The notes under the pieces were generated by a model. The model had not been told where the DNA came from. It worked only from the letters and a program-made list of their open reading frames with translations, and ran no database searches. This document shows positions 1 through 6,009 of a stretch of DNA of 6,284 nt, one piece after another. The position numbers were made by a program, and so were the translations under genes. This DNA is from Flavipsychrobacter sp. GTDB lineage: Bacteria; Bacteroidota; Bacteroidia; Chitinophagales; Chitinophagaceae. The stretch's first letter is position 1. The number at the start of each line of letters is the position of its first letter. The stretch covers positions 1-6,284 of the forward strand of contig JAJNBR010000177.1 of the NCBI GenBank assembly GCA_021156265.1, given 5' to 3'.

Positions 1-555
1 GACCTTGCACATGCAAATGACCTTTACCTGCACGTGGACGGCTCACGCTTTTTTAATGCAGCAGCGGGTTTGAATTGTGCGTTAAAAGACATCAGTACCA
101 ACGTGGGCGTGGACATACTATCATTAGGAGGCACCAAGGCGGGGATGATGTTTGGCGAGGCGGTGGTAGTATTCAACAAAAAACTTTCCGAACATATCGC
201 CTATAAGCAGAAGCAAAGTATGCAGCTGGCATCGAAAACACGTTTTATCGCCGCACAGTTTGAAGCTATGCTGGCTAACGACAACTGGAAGCAACATGCA
301 GCCCACGCCAACAAAATGGCGCAGCAGCTCAACAGCGCTTTGTTAAGATACTCCCAAATAAAGGTGACCAAACCGGTGCAGGCCAATGCTGTTTTTGCTG
401 AGCTTCCCGTGGCCTGGACAGCAGCTCTGCAGGAGAACTACCCCTTCTATATATGGAAGGAAAGCAGCAATGAGGCACGGCTGATGTGCTCCTGGGACAC
501 TTCCTCCCCAGATATTGAAGGGCTTACAACTGAGCTGGAAAAGCTCTCGCAATAG
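1..555 (+). CDS. Low-specificity L-threonine aldolase / beta-eliminating lyase family, C-terminal half (5' partial)
   Basis: A cytoplasmic PLP enzyme of the fold-type I threonine aldolase family, which cleaves L-threonine or L-allo-threonine to glycine and acetaldehyde. The reading frame is open from base 1 and ends in TAG; 184 residues are visible against about 340 in the family, so roughly the N-terminal half lies outside the window. The first visible residues contain HVDGSR (visible residues 11-16), matching the family's HxDGAR-type motif, where Asp contacts the PLP pyridine nitrogen and Arg lies in the active site. SLGGTK follows (41-46), and Lys46 (bases 136-138) is the expected Schiff-base lysine; the downstream MMFGEAVVVF is also family-like. 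The GTG at base 34 falls inside the conserved motif and is not a start. The remainder is the small C-terminal domain. A related PLP lyase with another substrate is possible, but the family call is firm. Confidence 0.9.
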   Translation, partial: DLAHANDLYLHVDGSRFFNAAAGLNCALKDISTNVGVDILSLGGTKAGMMFGEAVVVFNKKLSEHIAYKQKQSMQLASKTRFIAAQFEAMLANDNWKQHAAHANKMAQQLNSALLRYSQIKVTKPVQANAVFAELPVAWTAALQENYPFYIWKESSNEARLMCSWDTSSPDIEGLTTELEKLSQ

Positions 556-639
556 ACTATCAACTAACTGCTTACACATTGCCATTCCCCAAAAAAAACA
601 GGAGTGTGGCACAGTTTTGCTTCTTACCCTAGCGGCAAA

Positions 640-1014
640 ATGACTGTAGAGATGAAAGTTATGATTTTTGATGACGAAATGGATGTGCTGCAATTGTATA
701 GCATGATATTGCAACGACGAGGACACGAGGTGCATACTGCACAAAACTGTTTGCACCTCATGGATAGAATCGAAGAGGTTCACCCCGATGTGATCATTAT
801 GGACAACGAGATGCCTGTGCTGAGCGGGCTGGCTGCTACCAAACGACTGAAGGAGGACACCGAATATAAGACCATTCCTATTATCTGTATTTCGGCCAAC
901 ACTGAAGGTGCTAAACTGGCCGAAGAAGCCCATGCCGATATGTTCCTTCCCAAACCACTCGGCATACGCGAGCTGGAAGACGCTATTCACAAAGTAACTT
1001 TCAAAGCTGCTTAA
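640..1014 (+). CDS. Single-domain response regulator (CheY-like receiver), no output domain
   Basis: A stand-alone phospho-acceptor receiver of about 124 residues. From the ATG at 640, the acidic pair is Asp11/Asp12 (IFDDE), the phosphorylated aspartate is Asp55 (IIMDNEMP), the switch Ser is Ser85 (ICISAN) and the conserved lysine is Lys105 (FLPKPLG). The receiver is therefore complete and should be phosphorylatable. It ends right after the last helix, so it must act by protein contact or in a phosphorelay rather than by binding DNA. The start is uncertain: ATG 652 (giving MKVMIFDDE) is equally natural, and GTG 604 would add 12 unlikely residues. An AGGAG at 600-604 is too far from either ATG to set the start. 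No kinase is adjacent; the LytS-type kinase of this window has its own regulator. The 84-base gap after the upstream stop allows its own promoter, but I see no good one. Its stop overlaps that of the convergent glycosyltransferase. Confidence 0.9.
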   Translation: MTVEMKVMIFDDEMDVLQLYSMILQRRGHEVHTAQNCLHLMDRIEEVHPDVIIMDNEMPVLSGLAATKRLKEDTEYKTIPIICISANTEGAKLAEEAHADMFLPKPLGIRELEDAIHKVTFKAA

Positions 1015-2495
1015 TTATTTTTGCGGTAGATGATCACGTGACCTCCGACCGTGGTAAAACGCGTCAATTCCGTATTGTATTTGAGCAAGACAGTTTGTTG
1101 CTCGTTAAATTTGGCTGGGTCTTCCTGCCCGTAGAGCATTGCTGTAGTATCCGTCCAACTCCTCGCCAGCGCATCGTAGTCGGTATCCCACTCTGTTATT
1201 TTTCCCCCTCTCAGCGATCCCCATTTAGCTTTTTGCGGGTGTATGTCCGTGTAGAAATAATAAGCCGGCTTAGCAGGATCGCGCACATACAACTGGTCGC
1301 CTCTTATATTTTTCGATACGAGGAAATCAAGACTTTTTTTCATCTCTTCATTTTCTATAGGCAGCACAAAATGCTTCAGCGCGTTGAAGTTTACGAAGCA
1401 GATAACACAGACGATTACCAGGATGCTGTTAAGCCATTTATTCTTTAAGGCCATTAATCTTCCGAGTCCGATACCCATCAAAACAAGAATGAGTGGAAGT
1501 GCAAACAGTGTAACTCGTGGTATCAGTGTGAACTTATGCAGCGCTGCAGCCACATAAAGCAATACCAGTGGAATCACCAACAGTATGCCGTTTACTGCGC
1601 GCTTTCTAATAAAATAGACAATCGCCACAACGATACATAGCGAATGAAAGATGACCGCCAACGCCTGGTGCCCGCCGGCATTCTCCAAAGGATAGAGTGC
1701 AAGGTTCCAGTTAAATCTTAGCTGCTCTATGTTGCTGGGCAGCAAGTAAAGGAAGTAGTCTTTATGGAAACGCTGCAGGTATTCAGATTCTGCCTGCGGT
1801 TGAAGAATAGTGTAATAGTAAAATGCAAATTGCGCTAACCAAACCCCGGCGATCAATGCCAGCAAACCGATCTTGCCATAGCTACGCGCCCTAATGGCAA
1901 CGACAGTATAATACAAGATGGCGGTAGCCAATATAAACACCGACGGCATGGAAAGCCATACAGCCACAGTGCCTGCTACCATCCAAAGCAGGGCAAATCT
2001 TGCAGGCGCAGCGCTCAATACATGCACACGCAACGCGAGCAGGATGAGCGCGAGGCAAATAACTAAATCAGAAATGTACTGCTTCAGCTCTACAGAATAG
2101 CGCACATAGATAAGCCCTGTAGCGACCAGCAGTAGTGGGTACCAAAGACTGCGGTGATCCGTAAAATGCCTCAGCAACTTGTATAAAAGGCACAATGACA
2201 GTATCCCGCACAACAGTGAGTAAAAGGTATATGCATATTCACTGTAGCCTCCGATGATCGTGCTGAGTTTGGTGATCCACAAATAAAGCGGCGGCGCATA
2301 CTGCTCGTAATCCAACGGCTGTGTTAACCCCCAAAAACTTCGTTCGTAGATATTGCGGGCAATGTTGGCCTCATCTATAATGAAAGAGTTGTTCTGCAAA
2401 TAAACCACGATGCGTAACAATATGCCCAGCACTATGATAGCAACAGGCAGCTTTCTCATTACTCTTCGAAACGCAGGATTCTCTCCGGGCAGCAT
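1011..2495 (-). CDS. Multi-pass membrane glycosyltransferase, GT-C / PMT_2 (GT39/ArnT-like) type
   Basis: A 494-residue polytopic inner-membrane protein. Visible family features are an N-terminal transmembrane segment (about 16-34) followed at once by an acidic pair Asp41-Glu42 in the first periplasmic loop, where GT-C enzymes carry a catalytic acidic residue. Next come a QYAPPLY stretch (65-71) and RYSVELKQY (132-140), resembling the 'SqEaRxY' element of PMT_2 proteins. About ten hydrophobic helices run to residue 370. A soluble C-terminal domain of about 115 residues ends in VIIYRKNN. Such enzymes move a sugar from a polyprenyl-phosphate carrier to lipid, glycan or protein at the periplasmic face; donor and acceptor cannot be told here. 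The start may be Met1 (2495) or Met13 (2459, MRKLPVAI); neither has a good ribosome-binding site. It is divergent from the DUF4294 gene and tail-to-tail with the receiver gene, so it is probably monocistronic. Membrane topology is secure; the glycosyltransferase assignment rests on motifs and is likely. Confidence 0.78.
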   Translation of the reverse strand: MLPGENPAFRRVMRKLPVAIIVLGILLRIVVYLQNNSFIIDEANIARNIYERSFWGLTQPLDYEQYAPPLYLWITKLSTIIGGYSEYAYTFYSLLCGILSLCLLYKLLRHFTDHRSLWYPLLLVATGLIYVRYSVELKQYISDLVICLALILLALRVHVLSAAPARFALLWMVAGTVAVWLSMPSVFILATAILYYTVVAIRARSYGKIGLLALIAGVWLAQFAFYYYTILQPQAESEYLQRFHKDYFLYLLPSNIEQLRFNWNLALYPLENAGGHQALAVIFHSLCIVVAIVYFIRKRAVNGILLVIPLVLLYVAAALHKFTLIPRVTLFALPLILVLMGIGLGRLMALKNKWLNSILVIVCVICFVNFNALKHFVLPIENEEMKKSLDFLVSKNIRGDQLYVRDPAKPAYYFYTDIHPQKAKWGSLRGGKITEWDTDYDALARSWTDTTAMLYGQEDPAKFNEQQTVLLKYNTELTRFTTVGGHVIIYRKNN

Positions 2496-2593
2496 AGCTT
2501 ATCAACTCTGAAGAACAGCAATTACTGTTAATAAATGCCGTGAATTTTTAACAAGATAAAGATTCTGGCACATAGCTTGTAACTTTACGTGGT
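2496..2593. promoter_or_regulatory. Divergent intergenic region with a short inverted repeat
   Basis: These 98 bases separate the glycosyltransferase and the DUF4294 protein, which are transcribed away from each other, so promoters for both should lie here or just inside the genes. The region is AT-rich. An inverted repeat AACAG-N6-CTGTT lies at 2514-2518 and 2525-2529, 18 bases upstream of the glycosyltransferase Met1; it could be a small operator or be chance. I found no convincing -7/-33 pair for the minus-strand gene. Confidence 0.4.
2580..2587 (+). promoter_or_regulatory. Candidate Bacteroidota -7 box (TAACTTTA) for the DUF4294 gene
   Basis: TAACTTTA matches the Bacteroidota -7 consensus TAnnTTTG at every fixed position but the last. 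It ends 6 bases before the ATG at 2594, so transcription would begin at or next to the start codon. No TTTG-like -33 element is visible at the expected spacing, which limits confidence. Confidence 0.35.
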
Positions 2594-3214
2594 ATGAAAG
2601 GGATAGTGTGCCTTGGGGCTCTGGTTACTGTTTTTTCTTATATGCCGGCATCGGCGCAGGGAGTGTCACCTGACACCATGCTGATGGTAAACCTGCCTTC
2701 AGTACAAGTGAACGCTGAGCGCAATTGGGACAATGACACGGTGCGCTACCGCTATAACCAGACCAAATACTACATCACCAGTATCCTCCCTTATCTCAAT
2801 GCCGCCACGCAACTTTTTTCGGAGCTCGATGCTAAGGTCAACGATCCCAACATTGGCAAAAAAGAGCGTAAGGCTTTTGTAGCTGCAAAAGAAGATGAGC
2901 TGCGCGACAAGTTTGAAGGCGAAGTAAAACACCTGAACGAAACACAAGGCGTGTTGCTGGTAAAGCTCATAGGCCGCCAGACCGGCGTCAACATCTACAG
3001 CATGCTGGATGAATTCAAGAATCCGTTTACGGCCGTTAAATGGCAGGCATGGGCAAAGTTCAATGGCTTTAACCTGAACAAACGCTACAACCCCGACGAC
3101 GAACCCATGTTGGAACACATCATGGAAAGCCTCGGCTACCCGCTCCCGGCCGTATATGGTGAAGTGGAACGAACTGCGCTGAAAAGCGAGCAGATCAAAT
3201 ATCCCAAACGTTAG
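2594..3214 (+). CDS. Exported DUF4294 domain protein of unknown function
   Basis: A 206-residue protein with a typical Sec signal peptide: Lys at position 2, a hydrophobic stretch at about 3-18, and cleavage probably after Ala21 (ASA|QG). There is no lipobox cysteine at the cleavage site, so it is probably periplasmic or secreted. The mature part is predominantly helical and charged, with a Lys/Glu-rich stretch at about 88-112. The conserved block at about 114-166 (TQGVLLVKLIGRQTG, then an FxxxKWQAWAKFNG-like segment and YNP) is what I recognise as DUF4294, a family found widely in Bacteroidota. No enzymatic motif is apparent, and the biochemical function is unknown. No Shine-Dalgarno sequence precedes the ATG; a -7-like box abuts it instead. 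Its TAG stop overlaps the stop of the convergent hydrolase by 4 bases. It appears to be a single-gene unit; nothing ties it functionally to its neighbours. Confidence 0.85.
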   Translation: MKGIVCLGALVTVFSYMPASAQGVSPDTMLMVNLPSVQVNAERNWDNDTVRYRYNQTKYYITSILPYLNAATQLFSELDAKVNDPNIGKKERKAFVAAKEDELRDKFEGEVKHLNETQGVLLVKLIGRQTGVNIYSMLDEFKNPFTAVKWQAWAKFNGFNLNKRYNPDDEPMLEHIMESLGYPLPAVYGEVERTALKSEQIKYPKR

Positions 3215-4140
3215 TTATTCCTGTTCAAGAATGCTGTTACCGCGTCGGTAAACTTGTTGTTCTCTTCAATGAAGGGAAAATGACCTGAGCTATCAAATAC
3301 CACCAGGGTACCATTCGACACGCTGGCCATCAATCGCTCATCCGCCTCTAGCGGAATGTTGTCAGCCTTGCCATGCAATATCAGTACGGGTATGGCTATA
3401 CGGCGCAGGTGGGGGTAATAGTTGATATCATATTTACCCATGTCGCGGTAAAGCCCTTTCATCAGTGAAGCATTCTGCCTGAAGAAATCGTGAGCCAGCA
3501 CTATATCGAGCTTCTCAATATTTGTTGTATCGAAAAACGAAGTGATGTAATTAAGCTGTAATACCTGCTTATACACCCCCAGGTCAGCATCTAAAAATTC
3601 TTTCGAGCTTACCAATACTTTTTTACGGTCGGCATTGTGACCAGTGGTCTTGGCTGCAATGCTGGCTATCTGCAGGCTATCGTATTCGTGACTGAAGGTA
3701 ACAGGGTTACTCAATATCAGTCGGCCGATATTTTCCGGGTAATCCATTGCGTAATTGACAGCCAGTTTGGCGCCCCATGAATGCGCGAATATGTCGATCT
3801 TCTTCAGACCAAACTCCCTGCGGATGGCATCTATATCCGCCACCATGATCTCATGGCTGATGCTCTTGCTGCTGTCGCGCGGAATATCGGAGCGGCCGCT
3901 GGCGCGTTGATCGTAAAATATAAGTTGGTGTTTTTTTGCGAGTGGCAGGAGGTGCGGAAGAAAATAGTCATGGTTCATAGCCGGACCACCGTGCACTACG
4001 AGTAGCGGATCACCTTCGCCCACCACCTTGAAATACATTTTCACGCCATTGATCTCCTTCAGCCCTTCGAAGGAAGTTTTCTGTGCCTCGCTGCTCATTG
4101 CAGCCATCATCATCACGAGTATAAGGGTTAACCACCGCAT
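3211..4140 (-). CDS. Exported alpha/beta hydrolase, proline iminopeptidase-like (S33 type)
   Basis: A 309-residue alpha/beta-fold hydrolase with an N-terminal signal peptide (hydrophobic 3-15, probable cleavage after SEA at 17-19). It should therefore act in the periplasm or outside the cell, unlike the classical cytoplasmic proline iminopeptidases. The catalytic set is complete: HGGP oxyanion motif at 50-53, YDQRASGRSD at 76-85, nucleophile Ser121 in the elbow AHSWG, acid Asp260 (HGKAD) and His287 (SSGHFPF). The cap region between about 145 and 240 is divergent, so the substrate could be an N-terminal proline peptide, another amide, or an ester. It starts 19 bases after the response regulator stop, so it is probably the last gene of the ABC-kinase-regulator unit. 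A TAACTTTA box just before the ATG suggests it may also have its own start site. The fold call is firm; the iminopeptidase label is a family resemblance only. Confidence 0.87.
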   Translation of the reverse strand: MRWLTLILVMMMAAMSSEAQKTSFEGLKEINGVKMYFKVVGEGDPLLVVHGGPAMNHDYFLPHLLPLAKKHQLIFYDQRASGRSDIPRDSSKSISHEIMVADIDAIRREFGLKKIDIFAHSWGAKLAVNYAMDYPENIGRLILSNPVTFSHEYDSLQIASIAAKTTGHNADRKKVLVSSKEFLDADLGVYKQVLQLNYITSFFDTTNIEKLDIVLAHDFFRQNASLMKGLYRDMGKYDINYYPHLRRIAIPVLILHGKADNIPLEADERLMASVSNGTLVVFDSSGHFPFIEENNKFTDAVTAFLNRNN

Positions 4141-4144
4141 ATAC

Positions 4145-4152
4145 TAAAGTTA
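4145..4152 (-). promoter_or_regulatory. Candidate -7 box (TAACTTTA) for the hydrolase gene
   Basis: On the minus strand the 19-base gap after the response regulator stop contains TAACTTTA, the same octamer as before the DUF4294 gene, ending 4 bases before the hydrolase ATG. It is one base from the TAnnTTTG consensus. There is no visible -33 TTTG and no Shine-Dalgarno sequence. It could give the hydrolase a near-leaderless transcript in addition to read-through from upstream. Confidence 0.33.
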
Positions 4153-4159
4153 CGAAATA

Positions 4160-4921
4160 TCATCCTTCCACCCACTTGCGAAATGCTGCTGCTTTCTCTT
4201 TACTAACAATAATTTCAGGAAAGCTCTGCGGTTTTAACCTGACTATAACTTTTCCGGTCTCATCACTGCGCATGGTATCTACATGGGATAACGAAATGAT
4301 ATACTGCCGGTTGGCACGGTAGAACTCCCTGGGATCCAGAAGCTCTTCAATTTCGTCGAGCGAGCGGTAATCGGTAATATATTTCTTTCCATCGCTGTGC
4401 ACCAGGTAGATCACTTCCTCTTTAGCGAAACCCGCTACATCTTTGCTGTGCACCAGCACAATGTTGCGACCGTGATGGGCAGTGAAGCGCTCCTTATATT
4501 TCTTGCCCGATCTGAAATCGCTGAACAATTCGCTGAGCTGTTGTACATACTGCTCGTTGCTGAATTTAGATTGCAGCAGGTGAAATTTATCGAGCGCTGC
4601 CTTCAGTTCTTTCTTATCAATAGGCTTCAGCAAGTAGTCTATGCTATTCACTTTAAAGGCGCGTACGGCGTATTCGTTATAGGCGGTGGTGAATATGACA
4701 GGGCAGTTGATTTTAGCTTCAGTAAATACATCAAGACTGATACCGTCGGAAAGCTGGATGTCTGAAATAACGAGATCTGGCCTGGAATTGCTCAATATTT
4801 CCTTTGCCTCAATAACGTTGTCAACCGGACCCTCTATCACTGCGTCAGGCTCCAGCTGCCGTACCAGCTTCATCAGGCTTTCTGCCACCAGGTGTTCATC
4901 TTCCAGTATCAGTATCTTCAT
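4160..4921 (-). CDS. LytTR-family response regulator (receiver + LytTR DNA-binding domain)
   Basis: A 253-residue DNA-binding response regulator of the LytR/AlgR type. The receiver covers about 1-118: acidic cluster Glu7-Asp8-Glu9, phospho-acceptor Asp54 (VISDIQLSDG), switch Thr79 (IFTTAYNEYAVRAF) and Lys99 (YLLKPID). A linker at about 119-142 leads to a LytTR domain (about 145-250) with the typical FYRANRQYIIS segment (200-210) and a C-terminal basic/aromatic tail. These domains bind direct-repeat operators through a beta-rich fold. The ATG overlaps the kinase stop by one base (TAATG), so the two are co-transcribed and probably translationally coupled, and the kinase is its obvious partner. 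Likely targets are the adjacent ABC transporter and its own operon, by analogy with similar loci; the sequence does not prove this. All key residues are intact. Confidence 0.95.
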   Translation of the reverse strand: MKILILEDEHLVAESLMKLVRQLEPDAVIEGPVDNVIEAKEILSNSRPDLVISDIQLSDGISLDVFTEAKINCPVIFTTAYNEYAVRAFKVNSIDYLLKPIDKKELKAALDKFHLLQSKFSNEQYVQQLSELFSDFRSGKKYKERFTAHHGRNIVLVHSKDVAGFAKEEVIYLVHSDGKKYITDYRSLDEIEELLDPREFYRANRQYIISLSHVDTMRSDETGKVIVRLKPQSFPEIIVSKEKAAAFRKWVEG

Positions 4922-5994
4922 TACAGCAAAGGTATCTTAATTGTAAAATGCTCGTCGTTGTCTTCTATCATCACAGGCTTTTCTGAAAGATATGCATATA
5001 GCTGTCGCAATTGAGCGAGGCCCTGCTTGTTCGAAGTTTCTATCTGCCTGCGCAGCTGCTTGTTGTTGTACACCTGCAGGTAGTCACCCTCATCCCAGAT
5101 GATGATCTTAAGAGGATTGTTGGGATTAATAATGTTGTGCTTGATGGCATTGTCGATGAGCATTTGCAGGGTCACCATCACAATGCCACGCTCAACCGCG
5201 CCGGCAGAAATGTTGTGGTGAATGTTGATACCTGCACCATATCGTATTTGCAGCAGCTCTATATAGTGACTGATGAACTCCAGTTCTTCTTCGACACTCA
5301 CCACCTCATTCTCTTTGTGCTGCAACACGTAGCGATACACTTTGGCCATGTGTCGAACAAATTCAGACGCCAGTTCAGGATTGGTATGTATCAGTCCATC
5401 AAGTGAAGTAAGGGTGTTGAACAGGTAATGCGGGTTCACCTGGTTCTTCAGCTGGTGGTATTGCAGGTCGAACTTCTCACGCTCCAGCTGCGCTGCCTGT
5501 ACTTCCAGCGCCGCCTTTTGCTCTACCGACTGCTGCCAGTTCTTAAAGAAGTATGCTGCGTAAAAACTGAAGTTGAACAGGATAATGACGACTACAAACA
5601 AAATCAGCGTAGTACCTATCACTATGTCATTGATACCGACAGGCCATATAGGCCTCGTAACCTTCAGGCCGATGACCACGATAGGCGATAATATAAGAAG
5701 GGTAAAAAGTATTTGGAGAAACATGCGCTGCAACGGACCTTCCTCAAAAGGAAATCCTTTTTCCAGTTTACTGTTCAGCCATACAATGAGGTGCCAGATG
5801 AAGGACATTGTGATGAACTGCATGAAGAAGGCGCCGACATGGAAATACCAGGGCCAGTCCGTTAGCAGATAATAACGAAATACAGCACCGCCAAGAACAA
5901 ACAACAGGATAATAAAATACGGCGTGAAGCGATTCTGCAGGTAGTTGATCTTCTGCTGCTGCGGGGTGGATGATATGGTTTGCCTCTTGCTCAC
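4921..5994 (-). CDS. LytS/YehU-type sensor histidine kinase (His_kinase family) with four TM helices
   Basis: A 357-residue membrane kinase that should phosphorylate the LytTR regulator encoded next to it. Four hydrophobic helices lie at about 25-45, 50-72, 89-110 and 123-150, with short loops and no sizeable extracytoplasmic domain, so sensing is probably within the membrane or through a partner. A coiled coil (about 152-180) leads to the phospho-acceptor motif NPHYLFN with His189. The ATPase domain has an N-box (MLIDNAIKHN, Asn282) but an unusual lid: where relatives have a GxGL pair there is SNKQGL (321-326), with only Gly325 kept. It ends in the usual IKIPLL. The start is GTG at 5994, just 15 bases after the ABC ATPase stop; no ATG lies between that stop and this codon, and the next Met is inside TM2. 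No Shine-Dalgarno sequence is present. Family and role are secure; the signal is unknown. Confidence 0.94.
   Translation of the reverse strand: MSKRQTISSTPQQQKINYLQNRFTPYFIILLFVLGGAVFRYYLLTDWPWYFHVGAFFMQFITMSFIWHLIVWLNSKLEKGFPFEEGPLQRMFLQILFTLLILSPIVVIGLKVTRPIWPVGINDIVIGTTLILFVVVIILFNFSFYAAYFFKNWQQSVEQKAALEVQAAQLEREKFDLQYHQLKNQVNPHYLFNTLTSLDGLIHTNPELASEFVRHMAKVYRYVLQHKENEVVSVEEELEFISHYIELLQIRYGAGINIHHNISAGAVERGIVMVTLQMLIDNAIKHNIINPNNPLKIIIWDEGDYLQVYNNKQLRRQIETSNKQGLAQLRQLYAYLSEKPVMIEDNDEHFTIKIPLL
4927..4934 (-). promoter_or_regulatory. TACCTTTG, exact match to TAnnTTTG, 5 bases before the response regulator start
   Basis: This minus-strand octamer fits the Bacteroidota -7 consensus exactly and sits 5 bases before the regulator ATG. 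It lies inside the last codons of the kinase (Ile-Pro-Leu-Leu-stop), an amino-acid ending common in that family, so coding constraint alone could produce it. No -33 element is visible. Confidence 0.22.
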
Positions 5995-6009
5995 TGTTCT
6001 AAAATACGT

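Noticed and set aside
532..546. Possible hairpin GAGCT-GGAAA-AGCTC at the end of the aldolase gene, a candidate terminator
   Set aside because: The stem is only 5 base pairs, lies within codons before the stop, and is not followed by a T-run; the nearby homopolymer (591-598) is A on the plus strand, 45 bases away.
612..619. CAGTTTTG as a -7 box for the receiver gene
   Set aside because: It has one mismatch at the first, usually invariant, base, and the nearest upstream TTG (579-581) is at the wrong spacing.
343..990. A 215-codon minus-strand open frame across the end of the aldolase and the receiver gene
   Set aside because: It is antisense to two well-supported genes, its translation (Cys/His-rich, no domain pattern) resembles a shadow frame, and it crosses an intergenic gap without any promoter or start context.
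991..1005. AAAGT-A-ACTTT near-palindrome before the receiver stop
   Set aside because: The single-base centre cannot form a hairpin loop, and the sequence is explained by codons for Lys-Val-Thr-Phe.
1038..1448. Plus-strand 136-codon frame inside the glycosyltransferase
   Set aside because: It lies antisense within the soluble domain and last helix of a gene with clear membrane-protein coding pattern; the translation has no recognisable features.
4397..4765. Plus-strand 122-codon frame antisense to the response regulator
   Set aside because: It mirrors a strongly conserved receiver/LytTR coding sequence and has no protein-like motifs of its own.
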